Below, piece after piece: positions 52,743-62,700 of a stretch of DNA of 64,000 bases. A program made the position numbers and the translations under genes. The notes under the pieces were generated by a model. The model worked only from the letters and a program-made list of their open reading frames with translations, ran no database searches and had not been told where the DNA came from. The stretch is taken from contig CP070671.1 of assembly GCA_020351875.1 (NCBI GenBank), positions 3,198,834-3,262,833 of the forward strand, read 5' to 3'. Each line of letters opens with the position of its first letter. Within the stretch, counting starts at the first letter, position 1. This DNA is from Chromatiales bacterium. GTDB lineage: Bacteria > Pseudomonadota > Gammaproteobacteria > Steroidobacterales > GCA-2729495.

Positions 52743-53231
52743 GTGCTGCACGAAGTTTCCGGCGACATCCTGCTGACGGGCGCCCAGGCCATCGCCCACG
52801 GCGTCGGGCCACACGACAACTTTGCCCAGGGCCTGGCGCTGTCCCTGCGGGAACGCTGGCCGGCCATGTACAAGGACTTCAAGCACTATTGTCACGTGCA
52901 CAACCCCCCGGCGGGCGGACTGTGGGCTTGGATGGGCGCCGACGGCACGCGCGTGGTGAACCTGTTCACCCAGGACCCGCCGAAGTCGAAAGGCGGACAC
53001 CCGGGCCGGGCTTCCCTGAAAAACCTCGGGCATTGCCTGAAGGCACTGCGCGCGTGGGCGGAGAAGGAAAGCCTGGAAAGCCTCGCGCTGCCCAGGCTCG
53101 CCACCGGCGTGGGCGGCCTGGACTGGGACCTGGTGCGACCGGAACTCGAGGCCCACCTGGGCACCCTGGGGATCCCGGTGATCATCTACACCACGTACCA
53201 GGCGGGCCAGGCGGCGAAGGAACCCCTCTAG
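52743..53231 (+). CDS. Macro-domain (ADP-ribose-binding) protein
   Basis: 162 residues from a GTG start following AAGGAG. It opens LHEVSGDILLTGAQAIAHGV (the macro-domain GDI/NAN-like loop) and has LALPRLATGVGGLDW, the substrate loop seen in ADP-ribosyl hydrolases. It probably removes ADP-ribose from proteins or nucleic acids, or cleaves ADP-ribose 1''-phosphate. A RES toxin that can act on NAD+ is elsewhere in the window, but there is no linkage. Confidence 0.85.
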   Translation: MLHEVSGDILLTGAQAIAHGVGPHDNFAQGLALSLRERWPAMYKDFKHYCHVHNPPAGGLWAWMGADGTRVVNLFTQDPPKSKGGHPGRASLKNLGHCLKALRAWAEKESLESLALPRLATGVGGLDWDLVRPELEAHLGTLGIPVIIYTTYQAGQAAKEPL

Positions 53232-53249
53232 CCGTTCACGGCTGGCTGT

Positions 53250-53720
53250 CTACAACAGGTCGGCGATGTCCTGCAGCAGGCCCTTGTCGTCGGGCGGGGT
53301 AGCCGGCGGGTAGCGTTTCACCACGTCGCCCTCCCGGTTCACCAGAAACTTCTCGAAATTCCACTCGATATCCCCGGGAAAGTTTTCCGTCAGCCACGCG
53401 TAGAGCGGGTGCCGGTCATCGCCGTTCACGTCGAGCTTTGCGGTCATCGGAAACTCGACGCCGAACCGGGTCTCGCAGAACTGGACGATTTCATCTTCGC
53501 TGCCGGGCTCCTGGGCCCCGAACTGGTTGCAGGGCAGGCCCAGGACCGCGAATCCCTGGTCTTTCAGGTCCGCGTAGAGTTGCTGCAGCCCACTGTACTG
53601 GGGGGTCAGCCCGCACTGGCTGGCCACGTTGACCAGTAACACCACCTGCCCTGCCAGGCCGGGGATCGGATCTTCACCACCGTCAATGCCGGCGATGCTG
53701 TAATCCTGCAACTTGCTCAT
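53250..53720 (-). CDS. Glutathione peroxidase
   Basis: 156 residues from ATG 53720, with GGAGG ten bases upstream. The peroxidatic Cys is in VNVASQCGLTPQYSGL near residue 37; GLPCNQFGAQEPG holds the Gln and WNFEKFLVNREG the Trp and Asn of the usual tetrad. It reduces hydroperoxides with thioredoxin or glutathione. Slightly shorter than typical 160-residue members, but complete. Confidence 0.92.
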   Translation of the reverse strand: MSKLQDYSIAGIDGGEDPIPGLAGQVVLLVNVASQCGLTPQYSGLQQLYADLKDQGFAVLGLPCNQFGAQEPGSEDEIVQFCETRFGVEFPMTAKLDVNGDDRHPLYAWLTENFPGDIEWNFEKFLVNREGDVVKRYPPATPPDDKGLLQDIADLL

Positions 53721-53818
53721 GCCCGAATGCCTCCATTGCCACCGTGCCCATGGGCCGCGCCACATGGTATGAGTGGCACATCTTACAATGGGCAACACGA
53801 CCCGACGGGAGACCAGGA

Positions 53819-54685
53819 ATGACCCAGAGAATCTTTGCCGCGGTGCTCGGCAGCCTGCTGCTGTCCGGCGTCGCGCCCGCGGCCGACCAGAGCTTCACGG
53901 GCCGCCAAGCCTGGGAGATCGGCCGCAAGACCACCTGCGGCACGCTGCAGGCCGGCGTGACCCGCTACGGCGTGTGGCAGGGCAAAGCCTACAGCCGCGT
54001 ACCCGGGGAGAAAGACCGCCACCTGTTCAACCTGATCGGCGTGAACACCCGCCAGTGTGCCAGCGTGGACGACGAGGCTCGTGGTGACGGCTATCGCAGC
54101 GTGTCGCGCGAAGTCATGTTGTACCTCGACCCGCAGACCAACGAGCTGCTGGACCAGTGGGAGAACCCGTGGACCGGGGAGCGCGTCACCGTGGTACACG
54201 TCGCGAACGACCCGGTGAACATGCGCGCACCACGTTTCGAGGCCGACGCGCGAGACATCACGCTGCGCAGCTACGGCGACCTGATGGTCTCGGCCAGCGA
54301 AGTGCCGTTGTTCTACGACAACCCGCTGGGCGGCGACTTCCAGCAGTACGTGGGCGGCACCTATCACGCGATGGAGATTTTCGACACTTTCTACCCAGCC
54401 GACGAGCTGCTGGACGCGACGCGCCGCCTGGAACGCTCGTGGATCGCTTGGGTGCGCGTGGCCCAGTGGTTGCCGTGGATGGAAATGGGCAGCCACCCGG
54501 GCCTGATGGTGTTCAACGCCACGGGCAGCAGCACTTTCGACCGGGATTCGATCCCGGAACCCCTGCGGTCGATTCTCGAGGCTCGCTACGCCAAGTATTT
54601 CGAACCGCCGCCGCTCGATGACGACCGGCCGAATGAAACCAGCTGGACCGTGTTCAAGAAAACCATCGAAGCCACCGGGAACTGA
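53819..54685 (+). CDS. DUF1838 protein with Sec signal
   Basis: 288 residues from ATG 53819, with GGGAG eight bases upstream. Signal peptide to about residue 22 (GSLLLSGVAPAA then DQS). DUF1838 signatures: VMLYLDPQTNELLDQWENPW near 95, VVHVANDPVN near 124, and RVAQWLPWMEMGSHP near 218. It parallels the Tat-signal copy at 39946. The next gene starts one base after its stop, so the DUF1838 and CpcT-like genes form an operon. Confidence 0.82.
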   Translation: MTQRIFAAVLGSLLLSGVAPAADQSFTGRQAWEIGRKTTCGTLQAGVTRYGVWQGKAYSRVPGEKDRHLFNLIGVNTRQCASVDDEARGDGYRSVSREVMLYLDPQTNELLDQWENPWTGERVTVVHVANDPVNMRAPRFEADARDITLRSYGDLMVSASEVPLFYDNPLGGDFQQYVGGTYHAMEIFDTFYPADELLDATRRLERSWIAWVRVAQWLPWMEMGSHPGLMVFNATGSSTFDRDSIPEPLRSILEARYAKYFEPPPLDDDRPNETSWTVFKKTIEATGN

Positions 54686-54686
54686 C

Positions 54687-55529
54687 ATGCGTGCCATAAC
54701 CCTGTTGATGCTGCTGATCCCGGGTCTGGTCCTGGGACAGGGCCAGGACGGCACCCCTGCCGAACGCAACCTGCAGGTCATCGCCGAGCTGTTGCCCGGA
54801 CTCTATGACAACGCGAACCAGGCCTACTTCGACCAGCGGCTGAAACTGCCGGAGGACCGGCGTCACGGGCGCGCGAGCCTGCGCGTGGCGCCGGATCCGG
54901 GCGGCGACCCGAACACCTTCGTCTACCGCTGGCGTAAAGGCGATGAGGAACAAACCTGGACCACGCGACTCGCCGCCTCGGCCGACCCGGAACTGGTGGC
55001 CATGGCAATCCGCTTCGACGACGCGGCACGCGACGACTGCATCGTGAACTGGCACCGGGACGCCGGTCAGTTCACCGGCACGGGCGAGTGCGGGCTCGAA
55101 ATGCAGCTGGATCCCAGCGGTCTGTGGGTGAGCTGGGACGGGAAACGACCGAACCGCCTGCTGCGTGCCCGCGAGTTCAGCTGCTACGTGGACATCCCCG
55201 GCGTGGCCGGCGGCCGCGACGAAGCCTTCGACCGCTACGTCATCGATACGCTGCACGACCAGGGCGGCCTGCAGTGGATCACGACCAAGGACGAACGGGA
55301 AATCGGCATTACCCTTCGTCACGTGCGCTGGCCGATGAACAACGAGCGTGGCGCGTTCACTCGCAACTCGCTGGTGATGTATGTCCTGGAGCGCGAAGAG
55401 AGCGGCGTGCGCACGCACACCTACGGCTGGACCGAACCGCGCGCCGAGCGCATCGGACTGAACCTGCAGTGGTTGCTGGTGAACTGCTACCGGGTGTCGA
55501 ATCGCGACGTGCGACCCTACTTCGACTAG
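54687..55529 (+). CDS. CpcT/CpeT-like exported protein
   Basis: 280 residues. Signal peptide 1-18 (LLMLLIPGLVLGQ). VIAELLPGLYDNANQAYFD near 32 resembles the CpeT/CpcT opening of phycobiliprotein chromophore lyases, and LRAREFSCYVDIPGV lies near 170. There is no phycobilisome in this organism, so the role is likely a tetrapyrrole or lipid chaperone; the family call rests on this motif and length alone. It follows the DUF1838 gene with one base between. Confidence 0.6.
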   Translation: MRAITLLMLLIPGLVLGQGQDGTPAERNLQVIAELLPGLYDNANQAYFDQRLKLPEDRRHGRASLRVAPDPGGDPNTFVYRWRKGDEEQTWTTRLAASADPELVAMAIRFDDAARDDCIVNWHRDAGQFTGTGECGLEMQLDPSGLWVSWDGKRPNRLLRAREFSCYVDIPGVAGGRDEAFDRYVIDTLHDQGGLQWITTKDEREIGITLRHVRWPMNNERGAFTRNSLVMYVLEREESGVRTHTYGWTEPRAERIGLNLQWLLVNCYRVSNRDVRPYFD

Positions 55530-55544
55530 ACCGCGCGCCGGCCG

Positions 55545-56207
55545 ATGGAAGTCACCGCCAAGCTGCTCCCGTTCACCTGGCTGTTCGCCGGCTGGGGCCT
55601 GCTGTTTGGCGTGCTGGCCGCTGCCACGGTGACAGCGCCGTGGCGCCGCTTGCAGGACTCCGAAATGCAGCACGCGCTGTTCGGCGGCATCGTCGCACTG
55701 GCCGTGCTGTGGTGGATCCGGGCCGGCATCCTGCCGGGCCTCGGGTTTCACTTCTTTGGCGTCACCGCGCTGACCCTGATGTTCGGCTGGCAGTTCGCCT
55801 GTCTCGCCGCGGTGCCCGTGCTGCTGGCCGGGGTTTTCACCGGGCACGGTGATCTCGGGGGCCTGGGACTGAACGCGTTGCTGCTGTTCGTGCTGCCGGC
55901 CGCCCTGACCTGGGCGGTTCACGGGCTCGCATCGCGCCACCTGCCGCACAATTTCTTCGTGTACGTGTTCATCAACTGTTACCTGGCCGCGGTGCTGGCC
56001 ATGGCGGGCGCGACGCTCGGCATGAGCAGTGTGCTGCTCACGACGGGCATCGTGGAGGCGGGTTATCTGTGGCGCGACTACCTGCCTTTCCTGCCGATGA
56101 TGTTGCTGTCCGAGGGCTTCATCAACGGCGCGGCCATCGCGGTGCTCGTGGCCACCCGGCCCGGCTGGGTCTGGACCTTCGACGACCGCCGTTACCTGCA
56201 AAACTGA
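55545..56207 (+). CDS. CbiM-like energy-coupling factor permease
   Basis: 220 residues, 15 bases after the CpcT-like gene. Six or seven hydrophobic segments; HALFGGIVALAVLWWIRAGI near 45 and VFINCYLAAVLAMAGATLGMS near 145 are the conserved CbiM-like helices. Family members are S-components for cobalt or nickel uptake. No ECF ATPase or CbiN/CbiQ is adjacent, so the protein may act alone or with distant partners. Confidence 0.72.
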   Translation: MEVTAKLLPFTWLFAGWGLLFGVLAAATVTAPWRRLQDSEMQHALFGGIVALAVLWWIRAGILPGLGFHFFGVTALTLMFGWQFACLAAVPVLLAGVFTGHGDLGGLGLNALLLFVLPAALTWAVHGLASRHLPHNFFVYVFINCYLAAVLAMAGATLGMSSVLLTTGIVEAGYLWRDYLPFLPMMLLSEGFINGAAIAVLVATRPGWVWTFDDRRYLQN

Positions 56208-56454
56208 ACGCCCGCAACAGCAAAGTCGGCCAGCGGCTGCGGCGAGCCCATCGGCGACTCCGGAGGCCGAGCAGACAGGTTCGCGACGGCCGCGACCATC
56301 GGCGGGCGGCGGCGGGCCTCACCAGTGCCCGTTCTGCCACGAGGCGCACGGCAAGCAGGTCACCGCCAACAGTCTTTGCACTGAGTGTGGCAGCCCGCTG
56401 CTGCGCCTGAAGAACCCGCGTTCCAACGCCGACTGGTTACGCGCGCTGGAGCGC

Positions 56455-56730
56455 ATGCCCCGCGAGATGCCGATTCGGTACTGGCAGCACTGGCCGCAGG
56501 AACAACCCGGGCAGGGCACGGTCACCAACGTGTCGCTGAGCGGTCTCGGCTTCGTGACCGACGAAGGCCTCGCCCGCGATCAGTTCCTGAAACTGGAAAG
56601 CGAATTGCTGCAGGCGGTTGCCCGTGTCGTGCACTGCCGCCCAGGCAACGGGCGCAGGCAGGTGGGAGTGGAATTCTTCACGTTGCGACTGGCGCGCACG
56701 CGCGGCGCATTCGTCTCCGACCACGCCTGA
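56455..56730 (+). CDS. PilZ-domain protein, likely truncated start
   Basis: 91 residues from ATG 56455. PilZ signs: VTNVSLSGLGFVTDEGLARD near residue 22 and VHCRPGNGRRQVGVEF near 60; the Arg-rich RxxxR part is MPREMPIRYW. Cyclic di-GMP binding is plausible. The same frame is open upstream to 56101 and reads as coding from about 56206: a Pro/Ala linker, then CPFCHEAHG...CTEC, a zinc-ribbon pair, then this domain. That part has no ATG, GTG or TTG. Either the true start is unusual or a base is missing near 56200. Confidence 0.7.
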   Translation: MPREMPIRYWQHWPQEQPGQGTVTNVSLSGLGFVTDEGLARDQFLKLESELLQAVARVVHCRPGNGRRQVGVEFFTLRLARTRGAFVSDHA

Positions 56731-56733
56731 GCG

Positions 56734-57792
56734 TCAGCCCGGCGGGCCGATGTCCCACGCGATACCGTCGTCGTGGACCACGGTCCACTCGGGCATCCGC
56801 AACGCGGCGAGACGGCACTGGAATTCCGGTCCGCCGGCTATCCGCTCCACGTAGCGCCCGCCGACCGAGAAGTCCACGCAATACACGTTGCGCCGCCGAC
56901 CCATCCACTGGTGGGGTTCGACACCGGCGAACACATCCGGGCCGTACTGGTCCATCAACGTCTTGCCGGTCTCGCTGTAGCGCCGCCAGTAGTGGCCGAT
57001 GACCACCGGGGTGGCAGCCTCGTACTCATCCCACCAGGTTTCACGTTCGACCATTCGCCATCGCCCGCCGGCCCACAGAGGCGTCGGTGCCGGCCGCTCC
57101 GCGCCCGATGTCAGCACTGCCACCGGGTTGGCCATCTGGTTCTGGGAATCGACCGTCGCCATTGCGTCGAGCCGCACGGGTTCCCAGTCGCGTGACTTCA
57201 ACAGGCGACCGAACTGTCGCCACTCGTCCATGAACTGTGCCCACAGCCCGGAGGCTTGCCACTGCTCGCGCAGCTGTCCCTGGAAATGATTAAAGAGCGC
57301 CAGCGCCCCGCTGCCGTCGCCGTCCGCGGCGCGAATCCGGGCGACGGCATCCGGGTGCCAGCAGGCGTGCACCACGCGCAGGTCAGCGCGCTCCAGGATC
57401 AGTGGCAGGGTCTGCAGAAAGGCCGTAAAGCGCGGTTTATCAGCTGGCGATATCGGCCGGGCCGGGTACTCCAGCGGTTTGTCCGGCGCCACCCACCAGC
57501 CATTGCCGTGTTTCTCGACGTCGCGCAGCAGGTTCAGTTCGTGGTTGCCCAGCACGCACTGGGCCCGGCCGGCCGCCACCAGGCGCGATACTCGCTCGAG
57601 CACGGCCGGACTGTCGGGGCCCCGGTCCACCAGGTCGCCCAGGAAGACCAGCTGGCGACCGTCGGGATGCTGGCCGTCGCCCGCATAGCCCAGTTCCGCC
57701 AGCAGCGCGTCCAGCGCATCGATCTCGCCATGCACGTCGCCAACGATGTCCAGCGGACCGGCGGCCAGGGGCGCAATCAGGGGTGAGCTCAT
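56734..57792 (-). CDS. Calcineurin-like metallophosphoesterase
   Basis: 352 residues from ATG 57792. Metal motifs: DIVGDVHGEIDALDALL near 18, VFLGDLVDRGPDSPAVLE near 50, VLGNHELNLL near 82, and VVHACWH near 140. Ser/Thr-phosphatase or Ap4A hydrolase-like (PrpE/ApaH type). A longer frame to 57903 overlaps the TetR palindrome region. Its ribosome site is weak. It is divergent from the tetR gene. Confidence 0.85.
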   Translation of the reverse strand: MSSPLIAPLAAGPLDIVGDVHGEIDALDALLAELGYAGDGQHPDGRQLVFLGDLVDRGPDSPAVLERVSRLVAAGRAQCVLGNHELNLLRDVEKHGNGWWVAPDKPLEYPARPISPADKPRFTAFLQTLPLILERADLRVVHACWHPDAVARIRAADGDGSGALALFNHFQGQLREQWQASGLWAQFMDEWRQFGRLLKSRDWEPVRLDAMATVDSQNQMANPVAVLTSGAERPAPTPLWAGGRWRMVERETWWDEYEAATPVVIGHYWRRYSETGKTLMDQYGPDVFAGVEPHQWMGRRRNVYCVDFSVGGRYVERIAGGPEFQCRLAALRMPEWTVVHDDGIAWDIGPPG

Positions 57793-57874
57793 CTCGAGTA
57801 TCGACGGTGGGTGGCTGATCGGGCCGCATGGTGCCTGCTCATGCCGGCCTGTGTCACAGAAACAGGCCCGGATA

Positions 57875-57904
57875 TTGCCCTCGGGCCACCTGGGAGCATA
57901 CACT
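57875..57904 (+). promoter_or_regulatory. Candidate promoter of the tetR-RND operon
   Basis: TTGCCC (57875-57880), 18-base spacer, TACACT (57899-57904), about 4 of 6 matches each. The palindrome starts at the -10 box, so a bound repressor would block transcription. The call rests on spacing and position only. Confidence 0.3.
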
Positions 57905-57922
57905 GACTGACCGGTCAGTCAG
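57903..57922. promoter_or_regulatory. 20-base perfect palindrome, TetR operator
   Basis: CTGACTGACCGGTCAGTCAG is a perfect palindrome, centred 21 bases before the tetR ATG. The repeated TGAC half-site is typical of TetR operators (for example the ACCGGTC core). It should bind the regulator encoded directly downstream and set expression of the adaptor and RND pump. Confidence 0.8.
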
Positions 57923-57933
57923 CAGTTCGTCAA

Positions 57934-58581
57934 ATGCCCCAAACCAGCACAGCCCGTCGGATTCGCCGCGAGGTCTGCCCGCAGCAGCTCACGGCCGCGG
58001 CCCTCGAGCTGTTCCTCGCCCGCGGCTACGCCTCGACGCGGATGGAAGACGTGGCCCGCGCCGCGGGCGTCAGCAAGGGCGCCATCTACCTGTACTTCCC
58101 GAACAAGGAGGCGCTGTTTCACGCGGTGATCCGCGAAGGCGTCGTGGCGCGGGTGGAAGAAGCCGAAGCGACCGTGGCGGCGCATCGCGGCAGTGCGCGC
58201 GACCTGCTCGACAGGCTGATGCACGGCGTGCTGCTGGACTTCTGGGGCAGCCCGTCCAGCGGTATCCCGAAGCTCATGATTGCCGAAGCGCGCGCATTTC
58301 CGGAACTGGCCCGGGACTACTTCGAGTCGGTGAGTCTGCGGGCTCGCGAACTGATGGAGCGCATCCTGCAACGGGGCGTGGACGAAGGAGAATTCAGAGC
58401 CATGGACGTGCATAACACGGCCAGGGCCATCATGGCCGCGCTGGAACACCAGCCGGTTCTGTATCACTCGCTGGGCGAGCACGACCCGCAACCGATGGAA
58501 CCGCGACCGTTTGTCGACGCAATGATGGAGTTGGTGACACAGGGCGTCGCGCGCACGCAGGCGACGGACGCCGGAGACTGA
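57934..58581 (+). CDS. TetR-family regulator of an RND pump
   Basis: 215 residues. The N-terminal HTH: AALELFLARGYASTRMEDVA then RAAGVSKGAIYLYFPNKEAL near residues 22-58. The C-terminal half is helical, a ligand pocket of the TetR_C type. It stands five bases upstream of the adaptor gene and behind its own palindrome, hence autorepressing and pump-controlling by position. Confidence 0.9.
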   Translation: MPQTSTARRIRREVCPQQLTAAALELFLARGYASTRMEDVARAAGVSKGAIYLYFPNKEALFHAVIREGVVARVEEAEATVAAHRGSARDLLDRLMHGVLLDFWGSPSSGIPKLMIAEARAFPELARDYFESVSLRARELMERILQRGVDEGEFRAMDVHNTARAIMAALEHQPVLYHSLGEHDPQPMEPRPFVDAMMELVTQGVARTQATDAGD

Positions 58582-58585
58582 AACG

Positions 58586-59698
58586 ATGGCCAAGCGTATG
58601 GTGGCAATGCTGCTCGTCGTCGGCCTGTTCTTCGGCGGCGTGTTCGGGTGGAAGGCGTTTGTCGGCGGCAAGATTCGCCAGGCCATTGCCGAGAAAGGTC
58701 CGCCGGTCGCGACGGTGTCGACAACCCTGGTCAGCACCGGCGACTGGGCGCCGACGCTGCGATCTGTGGCAACCCTGCGCTCTGCGCAATCCGTCGACGT
58801 CACCGCGCAGGTCGAAGGCCAGGTAACGAAGCTCTACTTCGACAGCGGCGATGAGGTCCAGCGCGGCACGCCGTTGCTGCAGCAGTACGTGGCGGACGAC
58901 CAGGCAACGCTGAAAGCACTGCAGGCAGACCTGCGGCTGGCGGAAATCGAGCTGGCCCGCATCGAAAAGCTGGTGCTCGAGAAACTGGTCCCGCAAAGTG
59001 ACCTGGACGCCGCCACCAGCCGCCTCGACCGCGTGCGCGCGGAAGTGGAAAGCCTGGAGGTCGCGATTGGCAAGAAATCGATCCGCGCGCCCTTTGCCGG
59101 CCGGCTGGGGATTCGCCAGGTGAACCTCGGGCAGTTCATTGAACCGGGCGACTCGATCGTGCGACTGGAATCCCTGGACCGGCTGTACGCCGACTTCAAA
59201 TTGCCCCAGCAGGCGCTGCCCCGGGTGGATGTCGGCCAGGCGGTGCAGATTTCGGTGGATGCCTGGCCTGGTAAAAACTTTGCCGGCGTGATCAGCGCCA
59301 TCGAACCAGCTGTGGACGCGGCGACCCGCAACGTGTCCCTGCGGGCGGAGATCGTGAACTCGGACGGGCGGCTGCGCCCGGGCATGTTTGCCGACATCCG
59401 GGTGGCGATGCCGGAGCGGCGCAACGTGTTGCTCGTGCCCCAGACCGCCATCAGCTTCAGCCCCTTCGGTAATTCAGTGTACATCGTGGAAGGCGCCGAC
59501 CCGGACGCCGTCGTGCGCAACGTTTACGTGAATGTCGGCCAGACCCGGGGCGACCTCGTGGAAGTGCTCGACGGCCTGGACGCCGGGCAACAGATCGTGA
59601 CATCCGGACAGATGAAGCTGCGCGATGGCGCGCCGGTACTCGTGGACAACAGCGTCGCGGTCAGCGCCAGCACGGCACCGAATCCGCCGGAGTCCTGA
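58586..59698 (+). CDS. RND efflux periplasmic adaptor
   Basis: 370 residues from ATG 58586, with GGAG upstream. One N-terminal membrane anchor (LLVVGLFFGGVFGW). Lipoyl-like half near residue 70 (VDVTAQVEGQVTKLYFDSGD), hairpin region (LRLAEIELARIEKLVLEKLV), and the second lipoyl half KSIRAPFAGRLGIRQVNLG near 165. The adaptor links the inner-membrane pump (59707) to an outer-membrane channel; no channel gene is adjacent. Confidence 0.92.
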   Translation: MAKRMVAMLLVVGLFFGGVFGWKAFVGGKIRQAIAEKGPPVATVSTTLVSTGDWAPTLRSVATLRSAQSVDVTAQVEGQVTKLYFDSGDEVQRGTPLLQQYVADDQATLKALQADLRLAEIELARIEKLVLEKLVPQSDLDAATSRLDRVRAEVESLEVAIGKKSIRAPFAGRLGIRQVNLGQFIEPGDSIVRLESLDRLYADFKLPQQALPRVDVGQAVQISVDAWPGKNFAGVISAIEPAVDAATRNVSLRAEIVNSDGRLRPGMFADIRVAMPERRNVLLVPQTAISFSPFGNSVYIVEGADPDAVVRNVYVNVGQTRGDLVEVLDGLDAGQQIVTSGQMKLRDGAPVLVDNSVAVSASTAPNPPES

Positions 59699-59706
59699 GG
59701 CCCGGC

Positions 59707-62700
59707 GTGCGCTTCACCGATATCTTCATCCAGCGACCGGTGCTGGCCTCTGTGGTCAGCCTGCTGATCCTGCTGGCCGGACTGCGTTCGCTGCAGGTAC
59801 TGACCGTGAGCCAGTACCCGGAAAGCAAGAGCGCGATTGTCAGCGTGACCACGGTCTATACGGGGGCCGATTCGGACCTCGTCCAGGGCTTCATCACGAC
59901 GCCGCTGGAGCGCGAAATTGCCGCCGCCGACGGCATCGACTACCTGGCATCGAGCAGCCTGCAGGGCATCAGCGTGATTACCGCTCACCTGCAGCTGGAC
60001 TACGACCCGTGGGATGCGCTGACCCAGATCACGTCGAAAGTGAACCGGGTCAGGGACGACCTGCCGGCGGGCAGCGAGGACCCCACCATCGACATTGCGA
60101 TCGGTGAAACCACCGCCGACATGTACCTGAGTTTCGACAGCGTCACGCTGCCGCAAAACCAGATTACCGACTACCTCGTGCGCGTGGTGCTGCCCCGGGT
60201 GGAGGCGGTCGAAGGCGTACAGGAAGCCGAGATCATCGGCGGCCGGTTCTTCGCCATGCGCGTGTGGCTGGACCCGGTGCGGATGACGGCATTGAACGTG
60301 ACGCCGGGTGATGTGCGCCGGGCCCTGCAGACGAACAACTACCAGGCGGCCGTGGGCCGGACCAAGGGCCAGGGAATGACCGTCAACCTGAAGGCGGCGA
60401 CGGACCTGAACGACGTGGAGCAGTTCCGCGACCTGGTCATCCGCGAAGACACCGGCGCGATCGTTCGCCTGCGCGACGTGGCAGACGTGGTGCTGGGCGC
60501 GGAAGACTACGACGTGTCGACATCTTTCAACGGCGACGTGTCGGTGTCGGTCGGCATCTACACGCTGCCGGATGCGAACGCGCTGACGGTAATCCGGGAG
60601 ATACGCGAGCTGTTCCCGGACATCGTTGCCGACCTGCCACCAGGCGTGCTGGGGCACATTCCTTACGACCGCACGCTGTATATCGAGGATGCCATTCGCG
60701 AAGTGGTGAAGACGCTCATCGAGGCGGCATTGATCGTGTCGCTCGTGATCTTCCTGTTCCTCGGCAACGCGCGCTCGGTGTTTATACCCATCGTCACGAT
60801 CCCGGTGTCGCTGATTGGCGCCGCCGCCCTGATGCTGGTCCTCGGCTACTCCATCAACCTGCTGACGCTGCTGGCGCTGGTGATCGCGATCGGCCTGGTG
60901 GTGGACGATGCAATCATCGTCGTGGAAAACATCCAGCGCCACATCGAAAACGGCATGCAGCCCATGGCTGCGGCCCTGCGCGGCGCCCGGGAACTGTTCA
61001 CGCCCGTGATCGCGATGACGATTACCCTGGTCGCGGTGTACGCGCCAATCGGGTTTTCAACCGGCCTCACCGGCAGCCTGTTCAGCGAATTCGCCTTCAC
61101 GCTGGCGGGCGCAGTGCTGATTTCGGGTATCGTGGCCCTGACCCTGTCACCGTCGATGTGCGCGCGGTTACTGCACGACAAGGCCGGCAGCAGCTGGCTC
61201 GAGCAACGCCTGAACCGTCTGTTCGACGCGCTGCGCGTACGCTATATCCGGCGGCTGAAAAGCACACTCGACTATGTGCCGGTGACGCTGGTGTTTTCGG
61301 CCGCCGTGCTCGGCAGCATCTACTTCATGTTCGTGACCGCCCCCCAGGAACTGGCACCGATGGAGGACCAGGGCATCCTGCTGATCTCGGCCACCGCCAC
61401 CGCCAACACCTCCACTGACCAGCTGGCCCACTACACCAGGGCCATGGACGAAGACCTGCGAACATTTCCAGAGGTGAGTGGCACCTTCCTGTTCAACGGC
61501 AGTCCCGGGCGGGGACCCGCCGCCAACAACCTCGCGCTGGCCGGCATGGTGCTGAAACCGTGGAGCGAGCGCGAGCGCACGCTGCAGGAGCTGCTGCCGC
61601 TGACCCAGGAGCGCGTCAACACGGTTGCCGGACTGCAGTCGGCCGCGTTTGCCCTGCCCGCCCTGCCCGGCGCGGGTGGCGGCCTGCCAGTGCAGGTGGT
61701 CATCGGTAGCGCGGACCCCCCCGATGCTGTTTACCGGGTCGCACAGGAGCTGCTCGGCCGGGCGTGGCAGAGCGGCATGTTCGCGTTCGTCGACGTGGAC
61801 ATGAAGTACGACCGCGCGCAGGGTGAAATCACGATAGACCGCAACAAGGCGGCTGCGCTGGGCATCGACATGGAACAGCTCGGCGCGGATCTCGCCACCA
61901 TGCTCGGTGGCAACTACGTGAACCGTTTCAGCCTCGAGGGCCGCAGTTACAAGGTGATCCCGCAGGTGCAACGCCGCTACCGGCTGAACCCGCAACAGCT
62001 CAGCGAGTTCCGCGTTGCCACGCGCAACGGCGAGCTCGTGCCACTGGAAGCCATCGTGTCGGTCTCGGAAAGCGTGCAACCGCAGCGGTTGCAGCGCTTC
62101 CAGCAGAGGAACTCCGCGAAGTTGTCGGCGGTGCCTGTGCCCGGCGTCTCCCTGGGCGACGCGCTGGCCTTCCTGGAAGGGCAAGCCGCGGAAATATTCC
62201 CGCGCGGCTACAAGCTGGACTATGCAGGCGCATCGCGCCAGTACGTGCAGGAGCGCGGCACGCTGATCGTGACCTTTTTCTTTGCGCTGCTCGTGATCTA
62301 CCTGGTGCTGGCCGCGCAGTTCGAATCTTTCCGCGACCCGTTGATCATGCTCGTGAGCGTCCCGATGTCCATCGCCGGGGCGCTGTTGTTCCTGACGCTG
62401 GGCTTTGCGACCGTCAACATCTATACCCAGGTCGGGCTGATTACGCTGATCGGCCTGATCAGCAAACACGGTATCCTGATCGTGCAGTTTGCGAATCAAT
62501 TGCAGGCTGAAGAAGGACTGGAAAAACGGGCCGCTGTGGAAAAAGCAGCGGGCATCAGGCTGCGGCCCATCCTGATGACCACCGCAGCGATGTCCCTGGG
62601 TGTCGTGCCGTTACTGCTGGCAGCGGGGGCCGGCGCTGAGGCGCGCTTCGACATCGGCCTGGTGATCTTCACCGGCATGATCATCGGCACCCTGTTCACG

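Noticed and set aside
54654-56201. 515-codon minus-strand frame across the CpcT-like and CbiM-like genes.
   Set aside because: It spans two coherent plus-strand genes and is Gln/His/Arg-rich without motifs.
59524-62499. Very long open frames on the minus strand opposite the RND adaptor and pump (over 400 codons each).
   Set aside because: They are His/Gln/Arg/Asp-rich antisense shadows of high-GC genes, with no recognisable domain, while the plus strand encodes clear RND proteins.
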